A stretch of DNA of 15,441 nt from Pseudomonadota bacterium (GTDB taxonomy: Bacteria; Pseudomonadota; Gammaproteobacteria; Pseudomonadales; Oleiphilaceae), in assembly GCA_023430625.1 (NCBI GenBank), contig JAEZAA010000274.1, positions 1 through 15,441 of the forward strand, in the 5' to 3' direction. The number at the start of each line of letters is the position of its first letter. Position 1 is the stretch's first letter. Positions 5,774 through 13,724 of this stretch are shown here, one piece after another. A program made the position numbers and the translations under genes. Below the pieces are notes generated by a model that was not told the DNA's origin, made no database searches, and saw nothing but the letters and a program-made list of their open reading frames with translations.

Positions 5774-6447
5774 TGGCGCGTGATCACTCGCCCAAGGAGC
5801 GCCAGAGAAAGCAACTCGAGCGTAAGCTGGGGCGTCGCGCGAGCTACGACCGCATCCTGATCGTCTCGGAAGGCAGCAAGACCGAACCAAACTATTTCAG
5901 TGAAATTCGCGCTGCCTTTCGGTTACATACCGCGAACGTAGAAGTTCGGCCAAGCGAGCTGGGAACCTCGCCCATACAGGTAGTGCAGTACGCTAAGGAA
6001 CTATTTGAAAACGGAGACCGGCACAAGAATATTCAACCTCGCTCCTTCGAGCAAGTTTATGCCCTGTTTGACCGCGACCAGCACGAGAGTTATATCAACG
6101 CGTTGCGACTGGCGGAGTCCTTGGATCGTAAATTAAAGAATGACACCAAGCAGCTCATCCGCTTTAAAGCCATGGCTTCCGTGCCGAGCTTTGAGCTGTG
6201 GCTGCTACTGCACTACGAGAATATTCTGGCGCCTATTCACCGAGACGAGGTGATGCGTCGACTGAAGCGCCACATTCCCAATTATGAAAAGGGTGCGAGA
6301 GGCGCTTTTGCGATTACCCGAGATAGACTGCACATTGCCTCGCAACACGCACAAGCGCTGGCATCTCGGTTCAACGCTTACAGCGAACCTGAACCCTATA
6401 CCGCGATCTTTGAGTTAGTAGCGCTGCTGACAACCTTGCGTCGTTAA
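5773..6447 (+). CDS. RloB-family protein, probable TOPRIM-like effector of the RloA/RloB pair
   Basis: This 224-residue cytosolic protein begins with a basic, charged tail (residues 1-22). It continues with 'ILIVSEGSKTEPNYF' (28-42), the signature opening of RloB-family proteins. A second motif, 'VYALFDRDQHES' (95-106), follows, and a third, 'SVPSFELWLLLHYE' (136-149), is also typical. The glutamate Glu33 after a beta strand, followed by an Asp-x-Asp pair (Asp100, Asp102) after another strand, matches the spacing logic of a TOPRIM metal site, as in the AriB and OLD nucleases; this fold assignment is my inference. The ATG overlaps the stop of the ATPase gene (TAATG at 5771-5775), so the two are translationally coupled and probably made in fixed ratio. 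Family members were first noted beside restriction-modification genes, but no methylase or restriction gene is present in this window. Confidence 0.85.
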   Translation: MARDHSPKERQRKQLERKLGRRASYDRILIVSEGSKTEPNYFSEIRAAFRLHTANVEVRPSELGTSPIQVVQYAKELFENGDRHKNIQPRSFEQVYALFDRDQHESYINALRLAESLDRKLKNDTKQLIRFKAMASVPSFELWLLLHYENILAPIHRDEVMRRLKRHIPNYEKGARGAFAITRDRLHIASQHAQALASRFNAYSEPEPYTAIFELVALLTTLRR

Positions 6448-6473
6448 CATCACTTGATCCAGTGACGCCAGAC

Positions 6474-6498
6474 AAAAAAGCCGAGCGCAAGGCTCGGC
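6474..6498 (-). terminator. Intrinsic terminator of parE
   Basis: On the minus strand, GCCGAGC and GCTCGGC form a perfect 7-bp GC-rich stem around a 5-nt loop and are followed directly by six Ts (A run at 6474-6479 on the plus strand). It lies 21 bp beyond the parE stop. On the plus strand the stem is not followed by a T run, so it would terminate rloB only weakly. Confidence 0.9.
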
Positions 6499-6519
6499 CA
6501 TTTGTGCGATCAGGATGAG

Positions 6520-8412
6520 TTACACCCCAACCTCCGCCAAATTCCCATAGGTCTCCAACCAATCCCGCCGATCCGAGGCGCGCTTCTTGCCCAGCAACAT
6601 ATCTAACTTCTCATCGGTACCGTCTTCCGGTTCGATGGTCAGCTGCACCAGGCGGCGGGTATCGGGCGACATGGTGGTCTCGCGCAATTGCATGGGGTTC
6701 ATCTCACCCAGGCCCTTGAAGCGTTGAACGTTGATCTTGCCGCGCTTGCCTTCGGCGGCGATGCGGTCCAGTACGCCCTGCTTCTCGGAGTCGTCGAGGG
6801 CGTAATACACGTCCTTGCCGATGTCGATGCGGTACAGAGGCGGCATGGCCACATAAACGTGTCCGGCTTCCACCAAGGGGCGGAAGTGCTTGATGAACAG
6901 GGCGCACAGCAGCGTGGCGATGTGTAGGCCGTCGGAGTCGGCATCGGCGAGGATGCAGATCTTGCCGTAGCGCAGGCCTTCCAGATCGTTGGACGCTGGG
7001 TCCACGCCAATCGCCACGGCGATATCATGAACTTCCTGGGAGGCCAGGATCTGGCCGGAGTCCACTTCCCAGGTGTTAAGAATCTTGCCGCGCAGAGGCA
7101 TTACCGCCTGAAACTGGCGGTCGCGGGCCTGCTTGGCGGAGCCGCCGGCGGAGTCCCCTTCCACCAGGAAGAGCTCAGAGCGGGCGGTGTCGGAGCCGGC
7201 GCAGTCGGCCAGTTTGCCGGGGAGCGCGGGGCCGCTGGTGACTTTCTTGCGCTCGACCTTCTTGGCCGCGCGCAGGCGCCGGTTGGCGTTGTCGATGGCC
7301 AGTTGTGCCAACTGCTCGGCTTCGCCCGTATGCTGGTTCAGCCAGAGGCTGAAGGCATCTTTCACCACGCCGGACACAAAGGTGGCGCACTCGCGGGATG
7401 AGAGGCGTTCCTTGGTCTGGCCGGAGAACTGCGGGTCCTGGATTTTCACTGACAGCACGTAGCAGCACTTATCCCAGACATCTTCCGGCGACAGCTTCAC
7501 GCCACGCGGCAGCAGGTTGCGGAATTCGCAGAACTCGCGCATGGCTTCCAACAGGCCGGTGCGCAGGCCGTTGACGTGGGTGCCGCCCTGGGCCGTCGGG
7601 ATCAGGTTGACGTAGCTTTCCATGGTCAGCTCGCCACCTTCCGGCAGCCACTGCACGGCCCAGTCCACCGCTTCGGTATTGCCGCTCATGTTGCCGGTGA
7701 AAGGGCTCAGGGGCAGCGTTTCAAAGGTGCGGGTGGCATTCAGCAGGTAATCCCGCAGGCCGTCTTCATAGAACCATTCGTCCGTCTCGCCGCTGGCCTT
7801 ATCGGTGAAGGTGACTTTCAGGCCCGGGCACAGCACCGCCTTGGCCCGCAGCACATGGCGCAGCCGGCTCAGCGAAAACTTGGGGGAATCGAAGTATTTG
7901 GGGTCGGGCAAGAAGGTGACCGTGGTGCCGGTGTTGCGCTTGCCACAGGTGCCGACGATCTCCAGGTCACTGGCCTTGTCGCCGTTGGCGAAGGTAATGC
8001 GATAAACGTTGCCGTCGCGCTTGATCAGCACTTCCAGATGCTGCGACAGGGCGTTGACCACCGACACGCCCACGCCGTGCAAACCGCCGGAGAACTGGTA
8101 GTTCTTGTTGGAGAACTTGCCGCCCGCGTGCAGCTTGGTGAGGATCAGCTCGACGCCGGGAATGCCTTCTTCTTTATGGATGTCCACCGGCATGCCGCGA
8201 CCGTCATCGGAGACCGACAGCGAACCATCTTCATTGAGCACCACCTCGATCTGCCGGGCGTGACCGGCCAGGGCTTCGTCGACGCTGTTATCGATCACTT
8301 CCTGGGCCAGGTGATTGGGGCGGGTGGTGTCGGTGTACATGCCGGGGCGCTTGCGCACCGGGTCCAGGCCGTTGAGAACCTCGATGGAATCGGCGTTGTA
8401 GGCTTGATTCAC
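6520..8412 (-). CDS. parE: DNA topoisomerase IV subunit B (ParE)
   Basis: The 630-residue product has the full ParE layout. The GHKL ATPase domain has Glu38 as the general base, Asn42 for magnesium, and glycine-rich DGRGMP (70-75) and GGLHGVGVSVVN (109-120) motifs. A transducer domain follows. The TOPRIM domain has EGDSAGG (418-424) and the DADSD acidic cluster (490-494). The C-terminal QRFKGLGEMNPMQL (563-576) is also present. Length about 630 and absence of the GyrB-specific insertion separate it from GyrB. With ParC it forms topoisomerase IV, which decatenates daughter chromosomes and is a quinolone target. The start is GTG at 8412, with AGGAG (8418-8422) 5 nt upstream. Neither parC nor yqiA, common neighbours in gammaproteobacteria, is adjacent; the gene ends in its own terminator. 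Confidence 0.97.
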   Translation of the reverse strand: MNQAYNADSIEVLNGLDPVRKRPGMYTDTTRPNHLAQEVIDNSVDEALAGHARQIEVVLNEDGSLSVSDDGRGMPVDIHKEEGIPGVELILTKLHAGGKFSNKNYQFSGGLHGVGVSVVNALSQHLEVLIKRDGNVYRITFANGDKASDLEIVGTCGKRNTGTTVTFLPDPKYFDSPKFSLSRLRHVLRAKAVLCPGLKVTFTDKASGETDEWFYEDGLRDYLLNATRTFETLPLSPFTGNMSGNTEAVDWAVQWLPEGGELTMESYVNLIPTAQGGTHVNGLRTGLLEAMREFCEFRNLLPRGVKLSPEDVWDKCCYVLSVKIQDPQFSGQTKERLSSRECATFVSGVVKDAFSLWLNQHTGEAEQLAQLAIDNANRRLRAAKKVERKKVTSGPALPGKLADCAGSDTARSELFLVEGDSAGGSAKQARDRQFQAVMPLRGKILNTWEVDSGQILASQEVHDIAVAIGVDPASNDLEGLRYGKICILADADSDGLHIATLLCALFIKHFRPLVEAGHVYVAMPPLYRIDIGKDVYYALDDSEKQGVLDRIAAEGKRGKINVQRFKGLGEMNPMQLRETTMSPDTRRLVQLTIEPEDGTDEKLDMLLGKKRASDRRDWLETYGNLAEVGV

Positions 8413-8520
8413 AGTGACTCCTGATACTGAGTGGCGCCGGAGACGCGCGGCGCCCTGGGATGTGGCGTGGTCGCTTGGCTGGATGAATTAACAGGTAGCT
8501 TATCGCAAGTCGGCCAAAGG

Positions 8521-9096
8521 TCAACCTTGGCCGGCCGCCACGGCGGCTTCCGCGATGATCTGCCCGTTCTGATCCAGGGCGCGCAGGGTCTGCACCTGCA
8601 CGCGCGGCACTTTGATGGCAACGCAGGGCGCGGTCAGCGCCTGGCTGACAAAGGCGTCCGGCGCCGGCTCCTCCACCCGCACATGGACCAGCAGTTTATC
8701 GCCGGAGCGCTGCACCCCTTCCGGGCTGAGCGTGACGGCATAACCGCCGCTGGGCTTCTGCCCCAGCCCAACGATGACGACCGCATGGGTGGTGAAGTCG
8801 ATGGCGGGTTTGCTCGTTGCGGGCGGTGCCATCTCGTCCAGGGCAATCGCCTGGCGTGGTGCCGCGCTCTGATGCTGGCGCCAGTCCGGCTCGGAATCCA
8901 GCCACTGAGCGCCCGCCTGGGGCGCGGAGCAGCGCTGCCCCACGAACAGTTGCTCGCTCACCAGGGGCTGGTTCTGGGTGGGGAAGGTCAATTCATCGGC
9001 CTGGCATCCCAGCAGCAGGCCGCTCAGCATCAACAGCCCGAATCCCTTCTGGGTTCGAGCAGGCCTGTGGCTGGTAACTCTGGGCGTACATGTCAT
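8521..9096 (-). CDS. PrcB-domain lipoprotein, likely partner of the adjacent S8 protease
   Basis: The 191-residue protein starts with a lipoprotein signal peptide: basic residues to Lys17, a hydrophobic 'LLMLSGLLLG' and lipobox cysteine Cys31. Gln at +2 suggests outer-membrane sorting. After a flexible, Pro/Gln-rich region comes a small domain at about 105-168, with 'VVIVGLGQKPSGGYAVTL' and later 'APCVAIKVPR'. This is the pattern of the PrcB C-terminal family. In Treponema, PrcB is a lipoprotein needed for assembly of the subtilisin-type dentilisin complex. The ATG overlaps the stop of the preceding protease gene as ATGA (9093-9096), with GAGGA at 9104-9108 seven nt upstream and inside the protease gene. 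So the two are coupled, and this protein most likely assists, anchors or restrains the protease. Confidence 0.85.
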   Translation of the reverse strand: MTCTPRVTSHRPARTQKGFGLLMLSGLLLGCQADELTFPTQNQPLVSEQLFVGQRCSAPQAGAQWLDSEPDWRQHQSAAPRQAIALDEMAPPATSKPAIDFTTHAVVIVGLGQKPSGGYAVTLSPEGVQRSGDKLLVHVRVEEPAPDAFVSQALTAPCVAIKVPRVQVQTLRALDQNGQIIAEAAVAAGQG

Positions 9097-11756
9097 GGCA
9101 GCATCCTCGGGAACCCGGCAGGTGCGGGCTGGTTACCTTCCGACAGCTCTGCGCGCCCCACACTGGAGTGAAAACCGGTATTAAACAGCAGCGGTTGCCC
9201 CGCATCCTCCGGCACCCTGATCACCTGTTGCTGGCCCACCGGATACAGACCACAGGCTTCGCCGCCGTCGCAAATTTCCAGGTCGTTATCCAAATCGGAC
9301 GAAACAACCAGGGTATAGCGGCCGTGCGGCACATTCTCCAGGGTGAATTGATAGGCTCCATCCTGAGGCGGGTCCAGCTTCACAGAGCGTACCGGCAGGC
9401 TGGTTTGGGCATCCAGCAAGAACAGGAATTGAGTGCCGGCATTGGCCAGGCGCTCCGGGTCCGGCATGCGCGCAACGACCGGCACTTCCACTTGTCCGGC
9501 GCTGGATTGCACTAGAATCCGCCCGGCGTAGGTCACACCCGGCACGAAAAGCGTACGATCCACACTGACCTGATAGCGCCCCAACCCCGACCCATTGACG
9601 TCCACGGGCATCACGCTCAGCCATCCCAGCCCGCCATCCTCTGCCACCGGCGCGCCGTTCAGTGTCAGCGATTCCGTGTCGCTGCCGCCATTGTCCAGGG
9701 TCAGTTCAGCAGCGTCCACAAACCCTTCGAACACCAGGGAACCCGGGAACGCGCTCAGGATTGCCTGGGGCTGGCCGGTAATGGCGGTGGAGACGGCCTT
9801 GGAGGCATCGATCATGCCCTTGCCGTAATAAACTGCGTCGCCCAGCCGCTGGGTCAGCTTGCCCTCGTTCAGGTATTGGCGAAATTCCCCGACGGTCAAC
9901 GAGGGTCGCGCCGCCTTCATGAGCGCGGCCACGCCGGCAACCTGGGGCGCCGCCATGGACGTACCCTCCATCCAGGCATAGGATGGCCGGGGCGTGGCGT
10001 AACTGTCATCGGCCCAGGTGCTGAGAATGCCATCGCCATAGCCGTCGTTATCCATGTCCAGCAGGAAATTGCCGCCGGGCGCGGCCAGATCGATGCTGCT
10101 GCCATAGTTGGAATAAGGCGCTTTACGCTTGTCCGGTCCCACCGCGCTCACGGCGAACACCGAGGCATAACCGGCCGGATACACCACCTGGGAGGAGCTT
10201 TCATTGCCGGCCGCCGCCACCACAATCACACCCGCCTGAGTGGCGCGGTCGACTGCGGTCTGCAGGGTTTGGGAGAAGCTGGCCGAACCCAGGCTCAGGT
10301 TGATGATGTCTGCCCGCCGTTCCGGGCGTTGGCGGCTAGCATTGTCCAGGCCGGCGGCATAGAGCTCGGCCTGGGCCACATCGTAATCGAGTCCCTCGCC
10401 TTTCAGGCCAAGAACCCGCAAGGGCATTACCTTGGCGCCATATGCCGTCCCTACTCCACCTTGACCATTGCCCGCCAGCGCCACCACAACGCCGGACACG
10501 TGGGTGCCGTGAAAGCTGCTGCCGCTTTTCTCGTCGCCCGGATCGGTGGGATCGGCGTCATAACCGTTACCATCCCGCGCGATGTCCGGGTCGCTGACAA
10601 AGTCATAGCCATCCACGAACTGGCCCGCCAGGTCCGGGTGGTTGAAGCGCACGCCGGAATCGATCACGGCCACGATCACACCCTCGCCCTGGCTGCTGTT
10701 CCAGGCCGCGGGCAGATTGATCAGTTTATGGTGCCACTGGCGCACATAGTAAGGATCGGACGGCACGGCCAGCGCGCGGCGAATATAGTTGGGTTCGGCG
10801 AACTGGACCCCAGGCTGGCGGCGCAGCTCGCGAATGGTCTCCAGGGTAATCCGCTTCTGCTCGGCCAGTTGCGCGGCGCTGGTAGGAGCCGTGCCACTGC
10901 GGGCCGTGTTGTTAAAGGCTGGATGATTGATTTTCATGCGGCTCACCGAGCCCGCTTCCTGCACCAGGGTCAGCGCCGAACTGGCGCTGCGCCTGGTGTT
11001 GGTCTGAGGGGCCGTCTCCCACTCCACCAGGACTTCGCCGGGCACAAACTCATCGGTGAGCGACAACCGGCCGCTTGGCAGCCCCACCTGTTCCAGGCGC
11101 AGCACATAGGTGGCAGGCCCGCCTTGGTCGGCGGATCCGTTCGCCTCAGGCGTGACCTTAATGAAGTAATCACCCGTCTCCGGCACGGTCAGCTGACCGA
11201 CGCTCACCACGTCGTCAAGCATCCCGCCCACGGCAATGCCGACGATCTCGGTTTCTGGCGCTTCCTCACGATACAGTCGCAGCGCAAGCCGGGGCCGCTT
11301 ACCGTCCTGGTTGGGCTCGCCATTGGCCGATACCAGCTCATGATCAGCGTCATGCACTTCTAGCTGCAGAGTCTGGCCGGCAAACAGCCTGACCTTGAAC
11401 ACATCCGCCGGGTCCCGCGGATAGTTCCGGTTGCGCGGCCGCCCCTGTTGATCCTGCACCACGTACAAGCCGGCAAGGTCACTGACATAACCGCCTATCA
11501 CCGCAGGATTGAAGACCGGCTGGGCACTGGCCGCATCGTTGTTGCCGGCCAATTCGGTGTCGCGGGCATCGGTGGCGGTATCCAGATCGACCAGGGTGCC
11601 GGCCGGCACACCGATCACGCCGCTCAAGGTTGCCGTGGGCTGGGCCTGCACCGAGCTATCGGAGTCATCATCATCGCTACCACCGCCACCACAGGCGGCG
11701 AGCATTCCACCAAACACCGCCAAGAGCAGAACGCGCACCGGAACAGATCGCCACAT
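9093..11756 (-). CDS. Subtilisin-like (S8) serine protease, lipoprotein, multidomain
   Basis: The 887-residue product has a lipoprotein signal with lipobox cysteine Cys22, followed by a Gly/Asp/Ser-rich linker. Residues about 95-225 form a beta-rich domain resembling the pre-peptidase C-terminal type. About 235-330 looks like an I9-like propeptide ('ETIRELRRQPGVQFAEPNYIRR'). The peptidase domain (about 340-660) has the complete triad: Asp366 in AVIDSG, His416 in HGTH and Ser600 in GTSMAAP, with oxyanion Asn518 in AAAGNES. C-terminal beta domains follow, including a late motif 'DLDNDLEICDGGEACGLYP' (about 821-839). It is expected to be exported and anchored at the cell surface or outer membrane, degrading peptides outside the cell or maturing other proteins. 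The ATG at 11756 is preferred because AGGTGAG (11766-11772) lies 9 nt upstream; the ATG at 11795 has no ribosome site. It heads an operon with the PrcB-like lipoprotein. Confidence 0.93.
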   Translation of the reverse strand: MWRSVPVRVLLLAVFGGMLAACGGGGSDDDDSDSSVQAQPTATLSGVIGVPAGTLVDLDTATDARDTELAGNNDAASAQPVFNPAVIGGYVSDLAGLYVVQDQQGRPRNRNYPRDPADVFKVRLFAGQTLQLEVHDADHELVSANGEPNQDGKRPRLALRLYREEAPETEIVGIAVGGMLDDVVSVGQLTVPETGDYFIKVTPEANGSADQGGPATYVLRLEQVGLPSGRLSLTDEFVPGEVLVEWETAPQTNTRRSASSALTLVQEAGSVSRMKINHPAFNNTARSGTAPTSAAQLAEQKRITLETIRELRRQPGVQFAEPNYIRRALAVPSDPYYVRQWHHKLINLPAAWNSSQGEGVIVAVIDSGVRFNHPDLAGQFVDGYDFVSDPDIARDGNGYDADPTDPGDEKSGSSFHGTHVSGVVVALAGNGQGGVGTAYGAKVMPLRVLGLKGEGLDYDVAQAELYAAGLDNASRQRPERRADIINLSLGSASFSQTLQTAVDRATQAGVIVVAAAGNESSSQVVYPAGYASVFAVSAVGPDKRKAPYSNYGSSIDLAAPGGNFLLDMDNDGYGDGILSTWADDSYATPRPSYAWMEGTSMAAPQVAGVAALMKAARPSLTVGEFRQYLNEGKLTQRLGDAVYYGKGMIDASKAVSTAITGQPQAILSAFPGSLVFEGFVDAAELTLDNGGSDTESLTLNGAPVAEDGGLGWLSVMPVDVNGSGLGRYQVSVDRTLFVPGVTYAGRILVQSSAGQVEVPVVARMPDPERLANAGTQFLFLLDAQTSLPVRSVKLDPPQDGAYQFTLENVPHGRYTLVVSSDLDNDLEICDGGEACGLYPVGQQQVIRVPEDAGQPLLFNTGFHSSVGRAELSEGNQPAPAGFPRMLP

Positions 11757-11765
11757 CAATAAAAT

Positions 11766-11772
11766 CTCACCT
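11766..11772 (-). promoter_or_regulatory. Ribosome binding site deciding the S8 protease start
   Basis: AGGTGAG on the minus strand sits 9 nt before the ATG at 11756. The resulting protein opens with a normal lipoprotein signal peptide, whereas starting at 11795 would add 13 polar residues ahead of it. Confidence 0.7.
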
Positions 11773-12009
11773 AATAACCCTGGATTGGATGCCATGAGCC
11801 GCGTCTAGTTCAGCACCCGAGCCGCCGGAGAATACTCTGGAGAATCAAGCGGTGCCGGACTATCCTTGCACTCACATAAAGCTGGCCTCGCCCTCGCAAC
11901 CGCAGGCCTTGCACTTACAAAGTGCTGTCGAGAGTCGCACAACAGCCGGCCTGGCGGCCAAAACATCCGCATTGCGACTGATTGTACACCGCGCCTTAAG
12001 GACCTATTG

Positions 12010-13707
12010 ATGCCGTATGATCTGCAGTCCCTGAAAGTCCCCCAACTGTCGGGAAAACCACTCAAGACCCTGGTCAACCTGCTGGAAAACGGCTACTCGC
12101 GGCGCCTGCTGGAGTCCCCCTTGCTCAAGGAAGGTGGCCTGCATCGCCTGCGGGCACTGGACATCCAGGAACTCCCCACGCACCAGCCCAAGCATCCAGC
12201 GGGTCGCGCGCCGAGTCCGGAGCAGGCCCGCGCCTCGCTGAGCGTGCTGCATCACGACCGTTATCAAGCGCCAGAGACGCCCGGCTTCCGCCTGCCCACG
12301 GCGTTCGATTATGCCCGCGCCTATCGGGCCGGCGATACCACGCCCGTCGCAATTGCGGAAAAAATAATCGCCGCCATCCGGGCGTCCAACAGCGGCGATA
12401 AGCCGTTGAATGCGGTGATCAACTTCAACGAACAGAACATTCTGGCCCAAGCCCGCGAATCCCTGGCCCGGATCCAGACTGGCCGCCCACTCAGCGTTCT
12501 CGACGGCGTGCCCGTTGCCATCAAGGACGAACTGGATCTGGTGCCCTATGCCACCACAGTCGGCACCCAGGTGCTGGGTCAGGACGCCTCCGCCGAGCAG
12601 GACGCCACCGCCGTGGCCCGCTTGCGGGCGGCGGGTGCGCTGTTTATCGGCAAGACCAACATGCAGGAGGTTGGACTTGGCGTGACCGGCGCCAACGCCC
12701 ATTTCGGCGTCTGCCGTAATCCCTATAACCCCGCCCACCATACCGGTGGCTCGTCCAGCGGCTCGGCCGCCGCGGTTGCCGCCGGCCTCTGCCCCATCGC
12801 GCTCGGCGCCGATGGCGGCGGCTCGGTACGCATTCCGGCCGCGCTCTGTGGCGTGGTGGGGCTAAAGCCCACCTGGAGCCGGGTCAGCGAGTTCGGCGCC
12901 GCGCCGCTGTGTTGGAGCGTCGCCCACGTCGGTCCCATTGGCGCGTCGGTCGACGACGTGGCCTTGGCCTACAGCCTGATCGCCGGTCCGGATACTCATG
13001 ATCCCTGGTCCCTGGAGCAGCCGGCGGTTCATCTGCAGGACTACCTCAAGCCCAAGCTCGAGGATGTCCGCTTCGGGGTCTATCTGCCCTGGTTCAACCA
13101 TGGTAGCCGGGATCTGGTGCAAACCTGCCAGTTGGCGCTGGAACGGCTCAAGAGCCGGGGCGCCACCATGCACCACATCGAGATCGGCCAGCTCGACGCC
13201 CAGCGCCTGGCCCATACGGTCACCATTGCCAGCGAGATGCTGGCCGCACTCGACGGCTCCTACCGTCGCGAGCGTGGCCGCTTCGGCCTGGAGACCCGCC
13301 TCAACCTGGCATTGGCCCATGCCTTCAGCAGCCGGGACTACATCAAGTCCCAGCAAATCCGCACCTATGCCATTCGTCAGTTCCAGCAGGCGTTTCAGAA
13401 AGTCGACGTCATCGTGACACCCACCACCGGCATCGCGGCGCCGCGCATCAATGAGAAAGCCCTGCCGGAGGGCGAGTCCAACCTCGGCGTGCTGACCGAG
13501 CTGATGCGGTTCGCCACCCCGGCAAACCTCACCGGCTATCCAGCGCTGACCCTGCCAGTGGGCTACACGCCGGACGGGCTGCCCATTGGTCTGCAGCTGA
13601 TTGGCCGCCCCTGGGAGGAGCACCTGCTGTTGCGGGTCGCGCGTAACCTGGAGCAGCTCATCGAGCGCAAACGCCCGACGATCCTGCACGAACTTCTGGC
13701 CCGATAA
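12010..13707 (+). CDS. Amidase-signature hydrolase with plant FAAH-like N-terminal extension
   Basis: The 565-residue enzyme has the amidase-signature Ser-cisSer-Lys triad. Lys172 is in VAIKDELD, the cis-serine is Ser248 in GGSSSGS, and the nucleophile is Ser272 in GGGSVRIPAALCGVVGLKPT (269-288). The 24-residue spacing between the serines equals that in mammalian FAAH (217/241). A roughly 85-residue N-terminal extension ('LKVPQLSGKPLKTLVNLLE...') resembles that of plant fatty-acid amide hydrolases, where it forms helices over the active site; that comparison is from memory. It should hydrolyse an amide, perhaps an N-acylated amine, but the substrate is unproven. It is not GatA: gatB and gatC are absent and the length is too great. 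The ATG at 12010 has AAGGA (11998-12002) 7 nt upstream. It is divergent from the protease operon across 253 bp. Confidence 0.9.
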   Translation: MPYDLQSLKVPQLSGKPLKTLVNLLENGYSRRLLESPLLKEGGLHRLRALDIQELPTHQPKHPAGRAPSPEQARASLSVLHHDRYQAPETPGFRLPTAFDYARAYRAGDTTPVAIAEKIIAAIRASNSGDKPLNAVINFNEQNILAQARESLARIQTGRPLSVLDGVPVAIKDELDLVPYATTVGTQVLGQDASAEQDATAVARLRAAGALFIGKTNMQEVGLGVTGANAHFGVCRNPYNPAHHTGGSSSGSAAAVAAGLCPIALGADGGGSVRIPAALCGVVGLKPTWSRVSEFGAAPLCWSVAHVGPIGASVDDVALAYSLIAGPDTHDPWSLEQPAVHLQDYLKPKLEDVRFGVYLPWFNHGSRDLVQTCQLALERLKSRGATMHHIEIGQLDAQRLAHTVTIASEMLAALDGSYRRERGRFGLETRLNLALAHAFSSRDYIKSQQIRTYAIRQFQQAFQKVDVIVTPTTGIAAPRINEKALPEGESNLGVLTELMRFATPANLTGYPALTLPVGYTPDGLPIGLQLIGRPWEEHLLLRVARNLEQLIERKRPTILHELLAR

Positions 13708-13724
13708 ATTGCCCTGGAGCCGCC

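Noticed and set aside
4505..6447. Restriction-modification locus
   Set aside because: RloA/RloB-like genes are often found beside type I systems, but no methylase, specificity or restriction subunit gene is present in this window.
6450..6465. TCACT/AGTGA hairpin after the RloB-like gene as a terminator
   Set aside because: Only five base pairs and no U tract; the nearby strong hairpin is oriented for parE.
7576..8424. Plus-strand open frame (282 codons) antisense to parE
   Set aside because: parE is complete on the other strand; the translation is low-complexity and unlike any protein I know.
9876..11363. Long plus-strand open frame (495 codons) antisense to the S8 protease
   Set aside because: The minus strand encodes a complete protease with all catalytic motifs. 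The plus-strand translation is rich in His, Gly, Arg and Ala with no recognisable domain, typical of a GC-rich shadow frame.
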